Shown here piece after piece: positions 1 through 8,391 of a stretch of 49,061 nucleotides of DNA. The stretch is from NCBI RefSeq assembly GCF_964222135.1, contig NZ_CAXQBR010000020.1, forward strand, positions 1 to 49,061, in the 5' to 3' direction. Every line of letters starts with the position of its first letter. Positions within the stretch are counted from its first letter, which is position 1. The translations under genes were made by a program, and so were the position numbers. The notes beneath the pieces are model-generated. The model was not told the origin of the DNA. It saw nothing but the letters and a program-made list of their open reading frames with translations, and did not search any database. Source of the stretch: Euzebya sp. (lineage in GTDB: Bacteria > Actinomycetota > Nitriliruptoria > Euzebyales > Euzebyaceae).

Positions 1-95
1 GCCGGCCCGGGCCATCCGCACGTTCTCCGGCCGCCGGCCCGGGCCATCCGCACGTTCTCCGGCCGCCGGCCCGGGCCATCCGCACGTTCTCCGGG
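1..95. repeat. 32-bp tandem repeat, three copies
   Basis: Three head-to-tail copies of a GC-rich 32-bp unit begin at 1, 33 and 65; the third ends at about 95. The copies are essentially identical, each containing GGGCCATCCGCACGTTCTCC. The array touches the window edge, so more copies may lie outside. No gene is visible between here and 214. Confidence 0.9.
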
Positions 96-103
96 ACCCT
101 CCG

Positions 104-183
104 GGACGACGGGCAGACGGGCCATCACGGTCACAGGACGACGTGCAGACGGCCCCCACGATCACAGGACGACGTGCAGACGG
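104..183. repeat. 31-32-bp degenerate tandem repeat, three copies
   Basis: A second array follows directly. The core GGACGACGTGCAGACGG occurs at 136-152 and 167-183, with a one-base variant at 104-120, giving periods of 32 and 31 bp. Copies two and three are identical over 22 bp. The array lies downstream of the 3' end of the LigD-type gene on the - strand. Confidence 0.85.
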
Positions 184-214
184 GGCGCCCCATCCCCCGC
201 ATCACCCTCGCGGG

Positions 215-1138
215 TCAGCGCGCCGTCCCGCCCAGGTAGCTCCCCGTCCGGCCCCGCGGGCTGGCGTCCAATAGGTCGAACCCAGCGTCGACGACCGCGG
301 TGGCGGCCCGCTCCAGCCGCTGGACCTGCCATGCCCCCTCCCACGGGTCGGGCCGGTCGAGGACGGTCCGCAACGTGAAGGCCGTCGGGTCCAGCTCGTC
401 GGTCACCTCGTCCCAGTCGAGCGGGGTGGCCACCGTCGCCTGCGGGTGCGCCCGCGGGCTCCACGCGGCGATCAGCGTCGACGCCCCGCTGCGCGACCAG
501 TCGACCAGCGTGCGGCCGTGCCGCTCGTCCTTGCGCATCTCGACGGTCAGCACGTCGGGGTGGCGGTCGACGACCATCCGGGCGATCGCGAGGGTCAGGG
601 GCCGCAGCAGGTCCTGGCCGTACCGGCGCTCGATCGGGACGATGACGTGCAGTCCCCTCCCGCCGCTGGTCTTCGCCACGGGGTCGAGGCCCAGCTCCAC
701 CAGCACCTCGCGGATCCACCGGGCCACCCTCGCCGGGGGGATCGGGTCCGGGCCCGGGTCGACGTCGAAGACCAGCTGGTCACCCCGGTCCGGGCGGTCA
801 ACCCGGAAGAGGGCGGGGTGCAGCTCGACGACGTTCTGCTGGGCGAGCCACTCGAGCCCCTCGACGTCGTCCACCAGCGCGTAGGCGACCTCGCGGTCTG
901 CGGACTCCGCCCACTGGCGCCACCGGCCGATCGCCTCGGGCGCGTGGTCGGGCAGGTCCTTCTGGAAGAACCCCTTCGCGTCCACGCCGCGGGGGAAGCG
1001 CTTGAACGACAGCGGCCGGTCGGCCACCTGCGGGAGGAGCCGGTCCGACGCCTCGCGGACGTAGTCGAACAGGTCCCGCTTCGTCAGGCCCACCTCGGGC
1101 CACAGGACCTTGTCCGGGCTGGACAGCGTGACGGCCAT
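215..1138 (-). CDS. LigD-type DNA polymerase/primase domain protein
   Basis: A 307-residue stand-alone homologue of the polymerase (primase) domain of the NHEJ ligase LigD, which fills gaps with ribonucleotides at double-strand breaks. The family opening SSPDKVLWP lies at residues 6-14, the metal-binding FDVDP at 124-128 (Asp125, Asp127), and the nucleotide-binding TSGGRGLHV at 157-165. No ligase or nuclease domain is fused and no Ku gene is in the window. I chose the ATG at 1138 over the GTG at 1168 because a TAGGAT -10 box lies 8 bases upstream and would give a leaderless mRNA, and because homology begins here. A paralogue lies at 21905-22999. The family assignment is firm; the repair role is inferred. 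Confidence 0.88.
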   Translation of the reverse strand: MAVTLSSPDKVLWPEVGLTKRDLFDYVREASDRLLPQVADRPLSFKRFPRGVDAKGFFQKDLPDHAPEAIGRWRQWAESADREVAYALVDDVEGLEWLAQQNVVELHPALFRVDRPDRGDQLVFDVDPGPDPIPPARVARWIREVLVELGLDPVAKTSGGRGLHVIVPIERRYGQDLLRPLTLAIARMVVDRHPDVLTVEMRKDERHGRTLVDWSRSGASTLIAAWSPRAHPQATVATPLDWDEVTDELDPTAFTLRTVLDRPDPWEGAWQVQRLERAATAVVDAGFDLLDASPRGRTGSYLGGTAR

Positions 1139-1146
1139 CGGCGCGG

Positions 1147-1152
1147 ATCCTA
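1147..1152 (-). promoter_or_regulatory. -10 box (TAGGAT) of the LigD-type gene
   Basis: TAGGAT on the - strand ends 8 bases before the ATG at 1138, which implies a leaderless transcript. No -35 is obvious. Confidence 0.5.
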
Positions 1153-1182
1153 TGCCCCACACGTCCACCGGGTGGGCGCGGG

Positions 1183-1188
1183 TAGCCT
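1183..1188 (+). promoter_or_regulatory. -10 box (TAGCCT) of purC
   Basis: TAGCCT ends 9 bases before the purC ATG, so transcription would start at or next to the start codon. There is no Shine-Dalgarno sequence. Confidence 0.55.
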
Positions 1189-1197
1189 TCCGCGGCG

Positions 1198-2124
1198 ATG
1201 GAGGAACTGGACCGCCTCACCGCACTCGACGGGGTCACCCGCGTCGGGTCGGGGAAGGTGCGCGAGCTGTTCGCCGTCGGTGACGACCACCTGCTGCTGG
1301 TGGCCACCGACCGGATCAGCGCCTTCGACGTGGTGATGCCGACGCCGATCCCCGACAAGGGGAAGGTCCTGACCGGCATGACCGCGTTCTGGCTGACCCG
1401 CCTCACCGACGTGGTCGGCAACCACATGGTCACCACCGACCCCGACCGGTTCGGCCACGGGCTCGCGGCCCACGCCGACCTCCTCCGCGGCCGCGCCATG
1501 CTGTGCCGCCGGGCCGAGCCCCTGCCGATCGAGTGCGTCGCCCGGGGCTACCTGGCCGGCTCGGGGTGGAAGGAGTACCGCGAGCGGGGGACCGTCTGCG
1601 GCATCGCCCTGCCTGACGGGCTGGTCGAGTCCGAGCGGCTCGGTGAGGTGCTGTTCACCCCGGCGACCAAGGCCGAGCGCGGCGACCACGACGAGAACAT
1701 CAGCCTCGAGCGGGCCGCCGACCTGATCGGCACCGACCTGGCGGCGAGGGTGCGCGAGCTGACCATCGAGCTGTACCGGCGCGCCGCCGACCACGCCGCG
1801 AGCCGCGGGATCATCCTGGCCGACACGAAGTTCGAGTTCGGGCTGCTGCCCGGCGCCGACGGCGAGCGCGAGCTGATCCTGATCGACGAGGTGCTGACGC
1901 CCGACTCCTCGCGCTTCTGGCCGGCCGAGGACTACGAACCCGGTCGTCCGCAGCGATCCGTCGACAAGCAGTACGTGCGCGACTGGCTGGAGACCCTCGA
2001 CTGGGACAAGTCGCCACCCGGGCCCGACCTGCCCGACGACGTCGTGGCGCGGACCCGCGAGCGGTACGTGCGGGCCTACGAGCAGCTGACCGAGACCTCC
2101 TTCACCGAATGGACCACCCCGTGA
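1198..2124 (+). CDS. purC: Phosphoribosylaminoimidazole-succinocarboxamide (SAICAR) synthase
   Basis: A 308-residue cytosolic enzyme that ligates aspartate to CAIR using ATP in step 8 of de novo IMP synthesis. It shows the family blocks GKVRELFAV near the N-terminus, ATDRISAFDVVMPTPIPDKG, the substrate-site block IECVARGYLAGSGWKEY, ILADTKFEFG and LIDEVLTPDSSRFW. Length is normal for the single-domain bacterial enzyme. The ATG follows a TAGCCT -10 box by 9 bases with no Shine-Dalgarno, so it is probably translated leaderless. It heads a purC-purS-membrane protein-purQ cluster; its stop overlaps the likely GTG of purS in a GTGA. Confidence 0.97.
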   Translation: MEELDRLTALDGVTRVGSGKVRELFAVGDDHLLLVATDRISAFDVVMPTPIPDKGKVLTGMTAFWLTRLTDVVGNHMVTTDPDRFGHGLAAHADLLRGRAMLCRRAEPLPIECVARGYLAGSGWKEYRERGTVCGIALPDGLVESERLGEVLFTPATKAERGDHDENISLERAADLIGTDLAARVRELTIELYRRAADHAASRGIILADTKFEFGLLPGADGERELILIDEVLTPDSSRFWPAEDYEPGRPQRSVDKQYVRDWLETLDWDKSPPGPDLPDDVVARTRERYVRAYEQLTETSFTEWTTP

Positions 2125-2372
2125 CCCGAGTCGTCGTCGACGTGATGCTGAAGCCGGAGATCCTGGACCCCCAGGGGCAGGCCGTCGAGCGGGCCCTCCC
2201 CTCCCTCGACCTCGAGGGGGTGACGGGGGTCCGGATCGGCAAGCACATCGAGCTCGAGGTCGCCGACGGCGCCGGCGACCCGGAAGCCGTCGCCGCCACC
2301 GTCGCTGACAAGCTGCTCGCCAACCCGGTCATCGAGACCTACACCGTCCGGGTTGAGCAGCCCTCGACGTGA
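2121..2372 (+). CDS. purS: FGAM synthase subunit PurS
   Basis: An 83-residue small subunit that holds PurL and PurQ together in the three-part formylglycinamidine ribonucleotide synthase. The family opening RVVVDVMLKPEILDPQG and the later GVRIGKHIELEV are clear. I prefer the GTG at 2121, which overlaps the purC TGA in GTGA and is the usual family start; an in-frame ATG at 2109 would add four residues. The presence of PurS agrees with the small-type PurL and separate PurQ encoded nearby. Expression is probably coupled translationally to purC. Confidence 0.93.
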   Translation: MTRVVVDVMLKPEILDPQGQAVERALPSLDLEGVTGVRIGKHIELEVADGAGDPEAVAATVADKLLANPVIETYTVRVEQPST

Positions 2373-2382
2373 GGGCGCCCCG

Positions 2383-3114
2383 ATGAGGGACGACCGGGCC
2401 CGCGACGTCTACGCGGGCGCCCGGTCCGAGGAGCTCGCCGAGCCGCTGCTCCCGCGCTGGTTCGTGCTCCTGGCCCTGACCGCCGTCCCGGTCGCGCTCG
2501 GCGTCGCCGTCTGGGCCTTCGGCGTCTTCGGCCCGCACGACGGCCCGGGCGCCGAGCGCCGGCCGCCACCGGCTGGCGACCTCGCCACCGACGTCGGCCA
2601 GTTCAACGTCGGCACCTCGGCTCCCGAACCGCTGACCCTGGAGGGTTGCGCCCGGTACCGGGGCATCCAGGGCGCGGGCAGCGACGCCGACGTCGCGCGC
2701 ATCGACGCCGCCGTGTCCGCGCTCTGCGAGGTCACCGTCCCCGAGGCCGTCGCCCGCCGCCTGCAGGCGTTCGCCGCCGCCGACGGCGTGATCCGGTTCG
2801 CCCAGTTCCAGGCGACCGGTGTCGACTCGACCCTCGACGTGTCCACCGACCCGCCGCGGGTGCTTCTGAACGCCCGCTTCGCACGGGACGACACCGAGTC
2901 CTGGTGGATCGCGCCGCTGGTGGCGCACGACACGACGTTCCTCGAGCTGGACCCGACGCTGGCGGCGAGCGCGTTGGAGGCCAGGGAGGCCGAGGCGGTG
3001 ATCTGCGACCGGCTCGAGGAGGACGACCGGCCGTCCCGCGCCTGTGAGGACGCCCGTGCCCTCGTCGACCTCCTGGACCCGATCCGCGCGCTCGAGGCGG
3101 CCGGGTTCGAGTAG
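2383..3114 (+). CDS. Unrecognised single-pass membrane protein inside the purine cluster
   Basis: A 243-residue protein I do not recognise. A short charged cytoplasmic N-terminus precedes one hydrophobic segment (about residues 25-45, [18 protein letters not shown] onward). The rest should be extracytoplasmic and contains three Cys residues (one in EGCARYRG). The part around AHDTTFLEL followed by [15 protein letters not shown] is laid out like the HExxH and downstream glutamate of membrane-anchored zinc peptidases, but the HExxH itself is absent, so this is only a weak resemblance. The ATG at 2383 has GAGGG nearby; a TTG at 2353 would overlap purS. It sits between purS and purQ in the same direction, so it is probably co-transcribed with them. 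Confidence 0.8.
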   Translation: MRDDRARDVYAGARSEELAEPLLPRWFVLLALTAVPVALGVAVWAFGVFGPHDGPGAERRPPPAGDLATDVGQFNVGTSAPEPLTLEGCARYRGIQGAGSDADVARIDAAVSALCEVTVPEAVARRLQAFAAADGVIRFAQFQATGVDSTLDVSTDPPRVLLNARFARDDTESWWIAPLVAHDTTFLELDPTLAASALEAREAEAVICDRLEEDDRPSRACEDARALVDLLDPIRALEAAGFE

Positions 3115-3139
3115 GCGCCTCGGGTGGCAGGGCGGCCGC

Positions 3140-3145
3140 TACGCT
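3140..3145 (+). promoter_or_regulatory. -10 box (TACGCT) of purQ
   Basis: TACGCT ends 7 bases before the purQ ATG. This suggests purQ also has its own leaderless transcript, separate from the upstream purC-purS unit. Confidence 0.5.
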
Positions 3146-3152
3146 GCCGGCC

Positions 3153-3818
3153 ATGCGCATCGGCATCCTGCGGTTCCCCGGCACCTGCGACGACCGCGAC
3201 AGCGCCTACGCGATCCGGACGATCGGCCACGAACCGGTCGTGCTGTGGCACGGCGACGCCGACCTGCAGGGCGTCGAGGCCGTCGTGGTCCCCGGCGGGT
3301 TCAGCTACGGGGACTACCTGCGCGCCGGCGCGATCGCCCGGTTCAGCCCGGCCATGCGATCGGTCGCCCAGCTGGCGGCGGACGGCGGGCGGGTGCTGGG
3401 CATCTGCAACGGGTTCCAGGTGCTCTGCGAGGCCGGCCTGCTCCCCGGCGCCCTGACGCGCAACGTCGGGCTGCGCTTCACCCACCGCCTGCAGCACCTC
3501 CGTGACGAGGCAACCGGGCGGGTCCTCGCCATCCCGCTGAAGAACGGCGAGGGCCGCTACGTCCACCCCGATCCCACGGCGCTCGCCGCCGGCGGACAGG
3601 TCCTGGCGCGCTACTGCGAGCCCGACGGCGCGGTCACGGACGCGGCGAACCCGAACGGCAGCGTCGCCGGCATCGCCGGGGTGACCAACACCGCGGGGAA
3701 CGTCGCCGGCCTGATGCCCCACCCCGAACACGCCGTCGACGCGCTCGTCGGCTGGGGCAGCACCGACGGACGGGGGCTCCTCCTCGAGCGGCTGATCGGC
3801 CAGCCCGTCCCGGCCTGA
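3153..3818 (+). CDS. purQ: FGAM synthase glutaminase subunit PurQ
   Basis: A 221-residue class I glutamine amidotransferase that supplies ammonia to PurL in step 4 of purine synthesis. The nucleophile elbow [17 protein letters not shown] places the catalytic Cys near residue 89. The PHPEHA block near the C-terminus carries the His and Glu of the triad. The N-terminal [14 protein letters not shown] and [16 protein letters not shown] are typical. The ATG follows a TACGCT box, without a Shine-Dalgarno. It is convergent with the phosphotransferase gene downstream; the two stop codons are about 38 bases apart. Confidence 0.97.
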   Translation: MRIGILRFPGTCDDRDSAYAIRTIGHEPVVLWHGDADLQGVEAVVVPGGFSYGDYLRAGAIARFSPAMRSVAQLAADGGRVLGICNGFQVLCEAGLLPGALTRNVGLRFTHRLQHLRDEATGRVLAIPLKNGEGRYVHPDPTALAAGGQVLARYCEPDGAVTDAANPNGSVAGIAGVTNTAGNVAGLMPHPEHAVDALVGWGSTDGRGLLLERLIGQPVPA

Positions 3819-3856
3819 CCAAGCCCTCCTGACCCGCCCGGTCCACGCCGCTCCGG

Positions 3857-4843
3857 TCAGAGCCCGGCGACCTCCGCGCGGAGGGCCTCCCAGGCCACCT
3901 CGGTCTCGGCGTCCTCGGACACCGCCCCCGCCAGCTGCACCGCGAACGCGGCGACGTCGGCCAGCGCGAACCACTCGCGGTGCAGGTCGAGCAGGTCGTC
4001 GCGGACCTCCACCCCGGTCTGCCGGGCGTAGCGCGCCGCCAGCTCGGCGTCCTCGCGCACCAGGAACCACAGGTCCCGCTCGGGCTGGCCGAGCGCGGTG
4101 GTGTCCCAGTCCACCAGGCGGACCCCGCCGAGCACCGCCATGACGTTCCCGGCGTGCGGCTCGCCGTGGGTGATGACCCGCCGGTCGGCCAGCGCCGCCT
4201 CCGCATCGACGGCTTGGTCGTGGGCGCGCAACCGGGCCCGCAGGTCCGCGTCGTGGCGGTCGAGCAGCTCCGCCAGGCGAGCGGCGTACGGCCCACCGGC
4301 CACCGTCGTCCGACGGTCGAGGAGGGCCTCGAGGTCGGCGCGGCCGGGGACGGCGAGGTCGTTCGGGGGCACCAGGTCCGATGCCGTCGAGGTGGTGTGC
4401 ACCTCGACCACGACGTCGAGGGCGGCGTCGCGGACGGCGGCGCTCGGGAACGGCCCCCAGCCGAAGGACTCGCCGTCGACGTGGGGGTACAGGGAGATCG
4501 CGTGCCCCTCCCGGCGGACGGTCACCGCCCCCTCCGCGGTCGGTGTGGGGGCGACCACGGCCGCGATCCCGGCGGCCCGGAGGCTGCGCGCGGTCGACAG
4601 AGCCCGATCGAGGCGGTCGTGGCGCGCGTCGGGGCCGCCCTCCCCCAGGTGGCCGGGTGCCCGCAGGTCGTCTGCCGTGGCGAACCAGCGCGCCCCGAGC
4701 GCGTCGACGACCGCCCAGTGGTGGCTCCCGAACCCCACCGGCAGGTACGTGACGCTGCGGACGTCGACGCCCCACCCGCCCGCGACGACCCCGGCGACGT
4801 CGGCGTCGGTCAGGTCGCGCGGGGGCAGCAGCACGCGCCCCAT
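3857..4843 (-). CDS. APH-family (kinase-fold) phosphotransferase
   Basis: A 328-residue member of the aminoglycoside phosphotransferase/choline kinase superfamily. The catalytic loop ITHGEPHAGNVM carries the HGxxHxxN-type residues and is followed by the metal-binding RLVDWDTTALGQPERDLWFL; both lie in the C-terminal half. The N-terminal lobe is divergent. The ATG at 4843 has GAGGG about 5 bases upstream and is preferred over a GTG at 4864. Substrate cannot be read from sequence: members phosphorylate sugars, amino alcohols or antibiotics, and a housekeeping role is at least as likely as resistance. It is convergent with purQ and lies just downstream of the broken hydrolase gene, with which it may be co-transcribed. 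Confidence 0.82.
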   Translation of the reverse strand: MGRVLLPPRDLTDADVAGVVAGGWGVDVRSVTYLPVGFGSHHWAVVDALGARWFATADDLRAPGHLGEGGPDARHDRLDRALSTARSLRAAGIAAVVAPTPTAEGAVTVRREGHAISLYPHVDGESFGWGPFPSAAVRDAALDVVVEVHTTSTASDLVPPNDLAVPGRADLEALLDRRTTVAGGPYAARLAELLDRHDADLRARLRAHDQAVDAEAALADRRVITHGEPHAGNVMAVLGGVRLVDWDTTALGQPERDLWFLVREDAELAARYARQTGVEVRDDLLDLHREWFALADVAAFAVQLAGAVSEDAETEVAWEALRAEVAGL

Positions 4844-4879
4844 CCTGCCCTCGATCCCGGGCACCGGGGGCTGTGTGGG

Positions 4880-5779
4880 TCAGCCGGCCAGGTGGCGGAG
4901 GAGGAAGTCGCGCTGGGCCGTGGACGACGTCGCGAACGCCTCGCCCGTGTAGGCGTCGAAGTGCCCGCCCGGCAGGATCACCAGCTCCTTGGGCTGCAGC
5001 GCGGCCTCGTAGGCCGTCGCGGTCAGGTCGAAGGGGACGAGGTGGTCCTCGCGCGCGGCGACGAGCAGGAGGGGCGTGGGCGAGATCCGGGAGATGTACG
5101 TGGCCGGCTCGTACTCGGTGAACAGCTCGACCGAGTGGAGGGTCACCTCGTTGCGCCAGTGCTTGGCGCGGTCCTCCGGCAGGTTCGTGAAGAACGCCCA
5201 GGTGTCCGGCGTCGGCAGGGCGCACGGCTCGCCCTCGGGCGCGGTGACGGGGAGGACCGACGGTGGCTCGCCCGCGAGCCTCGCGGCCCGGTCGGCGTCG
5301 AAGCCCTGGCGGAGCCCGGCCCAGACGTCGCCGCGGATCAGGCGTTGCGCGCTCGTGTAGCCGTAGGTCAGCGGCACCTGGGAGACGACGGCCTTCACGC
5401 GCCGGTCGAGGGCGGCGACCACCAGGACGTGCCCGCCGGCGTAGCTGGACCCCCACACGCCGATCCGGTCGGCGTCGACCTCGTCGAGGCTCTGCGCCCA
5501 GGTGATCGCGTCGCGGTAGGCGCGGATCTGGGTGGTCGGGTCGATGTGCTGGCGGGGCTAGCCGTCGCTCTCGCCCAGGTTGGGGTTGTCGTAGACGATG
5601 ACGCCGAGGCCCGCGGCGGCGAAGACCTCGGCGAAGTCGTCCAGGTGGATCTCCTTGGTGGCGGAGAAGCCGTGGGCCATGACGACGGTCGGCGCCGGCC
5701 CCTCCACCCCCTCGGCGTCGTAGCGCCACCCCCGCAGGGTGGTGCCGTCCTCGGTCCTGAACTCGATGTCGTGGCGCAC
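4880..5779 (-). pseudogene. Alpha/beta hydrolase (dienelactone hydrolase-like) interrupted by an in-frame amber codon
   Basis: One continuous reading frame of about 299 codons from the GTG at 5779 (GAGGAG Shine-Dalgarno 6 bases upstream) to 4880, interrupted by TAG at 5558-5560. Before the stop: VVMAHGFSATKE and the strand ending YDNPNLGESDG. After it the frame continues PRQHIDPTTQIRAYRDAITWA, nucleophile elbow GSSYAGG, acid AREDHLVP and histidine PGGHFDAYTG, so every catalytic element survives. The family normally reads SDGEPRQ here, so TAG most simply replaces GAG through one base change. This is a recent nonsense mutation, a sequencing error, or readthrough. It is divergent from the AraC gene at 5908. 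Confidence 0.85.
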
Positions 5780-5907
5780 GGTCGGCTCCTCGTCGTCGTC
5801 GGGTCCCTCGATGGGGTGGTGATCCGCACCCTGGACGACGGGGGGCAGGAGTGCTTGCGTGTGGGGGAACGCGGACTCGACATCGCGTGCAGAGCCGAGG
5901 AGACCCG

Positions 5908-6870
5908 ATGGGTGGTGCGCCCCCAGGCGCCGGGGGCTGGTCGTCGACGCAGACGGCGGTCATCGAGCGCGAGGAGGCGGTCCGCGAGATCCTGAGCGGC
6001 ACGCACCTGCCCTGGGACCTCCGCCTCGAGGACCCCTCCGCCTACGAGCTCGAGGTGACCTGGCACCAGCTCGGGGACGCGACGGTCGTCGACTGCCGCT
6101 CCGCGCCGCTCCGGGGCCGGCGGGCCACCCCGGAGCTGCGCCGCACCGACCAGGACACCGTCGGGGTGCTGCTGGTCACCGAGGGTCGGGAGCGGGTCCG
6201 CCAGGGCGACCCCACCGCCGAGCTGACCGCCGGCGACGTGCTGTGCTGGCACTCCGCCGCCCCGGTGCAGTTCGAGGTCGTCGAGGCGGTCCGGAAGGTC
6301 ACCCTGCTGGTGCCGACGGACCGGCTGGCGGTCCGCACGCGGCGAGGCCGGGTCGGCCCGGTCGCGCTGCCGGCGTCGAGCGCGCTCGGCCGGCTGCTGG
6401 CGGGCCACCTCCGGACCCTGGCCGAGGTCGGCGGGCAGCTCGGGACCGGCGACGCGCTGCTGGCCGTGGACGTCGCCCTCGACCTTCTTGTCCGCGGAGC
6501 CGAGCCGGTGAGCGGGGGGCCAGGCGGGGCGGTCGAGGCGCTGGCGGCCCGCGCCCTCACCGCGATCGAGACCGACCTGGACGACCCCGACCTGACGCCG
6601 ACGGCGCTGGCCGGACGGCTCGGCGTGTCACCGCGCTACCTCCACCTCGCGTTCGCCTCGACGGGGACGACGGTCGCCGCCCACATCCGGCGGCGGCGGT
6701 TGGAGCGGATCGCCCGCGATCTCGCCGACCCGCGCCTGGCGGCGTGGAGCCTGACCGACCTGGCCCACCGCTGGGGCTTCGGCGACGCCTCGCAGCTCAG
6801 CCGGGCGTTCCGAGCCGTGTACGCGGAGACGCCGAGCGCCTACCGCCGGCGGGTCGCCCCTCAGAAGTAG
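5908..6870 (+). CDS. AraC-family transcriptional regulator
   Basis: A 320-residue regulator. The N-terminal half resembles the AraC-binding-like cupin domain (VGVLLVTEGRERVRQGD, then LTAGDVLCWHS). The C-terminal 100 residues hold two helix-turn-helix motifs: LTPTALAGRLGVSPRYLHLAF and the second helix region HRWGFGDASQLSRAFRAVY followed by TPSAYRR, the AraC signature. The ATG at 5908 has GAGGAG 6 bases upstream; in-frame starts upstream lack one. It is divergent from the disrupted alpha/beta hydrolase across 128 bp, so the hydrolase is its likely target. The last 10 bp overlap the 3' end of the acetyltransferase gene on the other strand. Confidence 0.92.
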   Translation: MGGAPPGAGGWSSTQTAVIEREEAVREILSGTHLPWDLRLEDPSAYELEVTWHQLGDATVVDCRSAPLRGRRATPELRRTDQDTVGVLLVTEGRERVRQGDPTAELTAGDVLCWHSAAPVQFEVVEAVRKVTLLVPTDRLAVRTRRGRVGPVALPASSALGRLLAGHLRTLAEVGGQLGTGDALLAVDVALDLLVRGAEPVSGGPGGAVEALAARALTAIETDLDDPDLTPTALAGRLGVSPRYLHLAFASTGTTVAAHIRRRRLERIARDLADPRLAAWSLTDLAHRWGFGDASQLSRAFRAVYAETPSAYRRRVAPQK

Positions 6871-8093
6871 TCGTGGAACCAGGGCTGCGGCGCGCCGAAG
6901 ACGGCGTCGAGGGTCGCGACGTCGGCGGCGGACGCCCCTGACAGCCGACCCTGGAAGGCGAGGGTCCGGGCCCGGACGTGCCCGGTGAACAGCGCCGAGA
7001 GCGCGCCGACGTCGATGGTCGGGGCGGCGTCCGGTCCGCCGCGGGTGAGCCGACCCTCGCCGTCGGCGACCTCGAGGGTCCAGGTCCCGTCGTTCGCCGC
7101 GAGCAGCGGGTCGTGGACGCCCAGGCTGATGGCGGTCGGGGCACCGGCCGGCCAGCCGCGACCGGCGACGGCGGTGGGGAGGTCGACCAGGCGCGCCATC
7201 CACGGGTGGACCTCGGTGTCGAGGTCGTGGGCCGGCACGGACAGCTCGTCGAGGAGCGGCTCGTGGGGTGCGCCGGTGAACTGCGTCCGCGCGCAGACCG
7301 ACGCCTGACCGGCGACGACGTGCCACAGAGCCAGCCACGTGTCGCGGTCGGTCGCCGCCAGTCCGACGACCCGCTGGGTGAAGATCGACCGGTCACCCGG
7401 CGGGGTGGCGCTGCGGCTGACCTGCAGGACGCCGGTGATCGTGCCGTCACGCTCGGCGACGAGGGCATCGAGGTCGCGCGTGCGCGCGTCGTCGGGTTCG
7501 AAGATGTGGCGGAGCCGTGCGTCGCTGCGGGTCTCCCGCCCGTGCGCCTGCGCCGCGGCGTCCCACACCGGGGCGATCCCGGGGAGGTCGTCGGGGTAGG
7601 CGAGACGGCGGAGGCGGGGCGGGGCGCTCGGGCGCGGGAGGCCGCCGAGCGTCCCGGTCGGCAGCACGTGGCGGATCTGCACGCCGGCGAACTCGAACCC
7701 CGACCACCGGTAGAGCGCCGGCACGGTCGGGTACAGGCAGGCGATCACATCGCCGCGGGTCCGGGCGAGCTCGAGGGCCGCACGCACGAGCCGGCCGGCG
7801 ATGCCCCGACGGCGCTGGTCGGCGGCGACGGTGACCGACGCGACGCCGGCCATCGGCACCTGCCGGCCGCCGAGCCACTGGCCCAGCGACCAGACGCCGG
7901 TGTGCCCGACCAGGCGGTCGCCGTCGTAGGCGCCGAGCCGGCTGTCCGCGGGGATGTAGTTCGCCTCCCCCTCCTCGGGGTAGCGGGTGGCCAGCGACGA
8001 GCTGAACGCCGCCACGCGCAGGGCGTGGGCCGCGGGGTGGTCGGCCGGGTCGAGGGGACGGACCTCGACCGCCTGAGCGAGAGCATCGGTCAT
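6861..8093 (-). CDS. Eis-like GNAT N-acetyltransferase
   Basis: A 410-residue protein with the architecture of mycobacterial Eis: two GNAT folds and a sterol-carrier-like C-terminal domain. The first GNAT carries GVASVTVAADQRRRGIAGRLV, whose V-x(3)-R-R-G-I-A/G part binds acetyl-CoA. The family hallmark IACLYPTVPALYRWSGFE follows. It ends WFHDYF, matching the terminal aromatic carboxylate that acts in catalysis in Eis. Substrates of Eis relatives are amines, including aminoglycosides and lysine side chains; the native substrate here is unknown. It is transcribed away from purL across a 298-bp region that contains inverted repeats. Confidence 0.9.
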   Translation of the reverse strand: MTDALAQAVEVRPLDPADHPAAHALRVAAFSSSLATRYPEEGEANYIPADSRLGAYDGDRLVGHTGVWSLGQWLGGRQVPMAGVASVTVAADQRRRGIAGRLVRAALELARTRGDVIACLYPTVPALYRWSGFEFAGVQIRHVLPTGTLGGLPRPSAPPRLRRLAYPDDLPGIAPVWDAAAQAHGRETRSDARLRHIFEPDDARTRDLDALVAERDGTITGVLQVSRSATPPGDRSIFTQRVVGLAATDRDTWLALWHVVAGQASVCARTQFTGAPHEPLLDELSVPAHDLDTEVHPWMARLVDLPTAVAGRGWPAGAPTAISLGVHDPLLAANDGTWTLEVADGEGRLTRGGPDAAPTIDVGALSALFTGHVRARTLAFQGRLSGASAADVATLDAVFGAPQPWFHDYF

Positions 8094-8123
8094 CGCCGCG
8101 ACACGCTACGTCGTCGGCCCCGT

Positions 8124-8319
8124 CCCAGCGGATGGAATCTGCACCGTCGGTCCCACCCCAGCGGATGGAATCGACACCGTGGATGGTCCGGCGTGGTGCA
8201 GGAGTGGAGTGGGAGGCCTGGTGTGACTCCTGAGACCGCCACCCTCGCGTGAGGGTGTCGATTCCATCCACGGGCGCACCCCCACCCCTCCCCCGGGATG
8301 TCGAATCCATCCACGGGTG
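8124..8319. repeat. Four-copy repeat in inverted pairs upstream of purL
   Basis: A roughly 21-bp sequence with core GGATGGAATC(GA)CACC occurs twice on the + strand (8124-8146, 8157-8179) and twice as its reverse complement (8254-8274, 8296-8319, the latter with one inserted base). A perfect palindrome ACCCTCGCGTGAGGGT lies at 8241-8256 beside the third copy. The block fills most of the 298-bp gap between the divergent acetyltransferase and purL genes. No ORF is credible inside it. Confidence 0.85.
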
Positions 8320-8376
8320 CCCCCCCAGCCCTCCTCGCCGACCCACCCGTGTGCCGCCGCCCACGGGGTCGCGGCG

Positions 8377-8382
8377 TAGGCT
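8377..8382 (+). promoter_or_regulatory. -10 box (TAGGCT) of purL
   Basis: TAGGCT ends 9 bases before the purL ATG, with no Shine-Dalgarno; a leaderless transcript is likely. Confidence 0.55.
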
Positions 8383-8391
8383 GCCGCCCCG

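Noticed and set aside
1-183. Possible CRISPR array
   Set aside because: The repeats are head-to-tail with no unique spacers and no cas genes are present.
2890-3030. Zinc-metallopeptidase motif in the membrane protein between purS and purQ
   Set aside because: The HExxH core reads HDTTF, lacking the essential Glu and second His, so no peptidase call is made.
2409-6002. Very long open frame (1197 codons) on the - strand
   Set aside because: It runs antisense to purQ and through two other genes, is Arg/Pro/Gly-rich and low in complexity, and is a by-product of high GC content.
3857-8093. Phosphotransferase and Eis-like acetyltransferase as antibiotic-resistance genes
   Set aside because: Both families are broad and common in non-resistant actinobacteria; nothing nearby (integron, transposase) supports acquired resistance.
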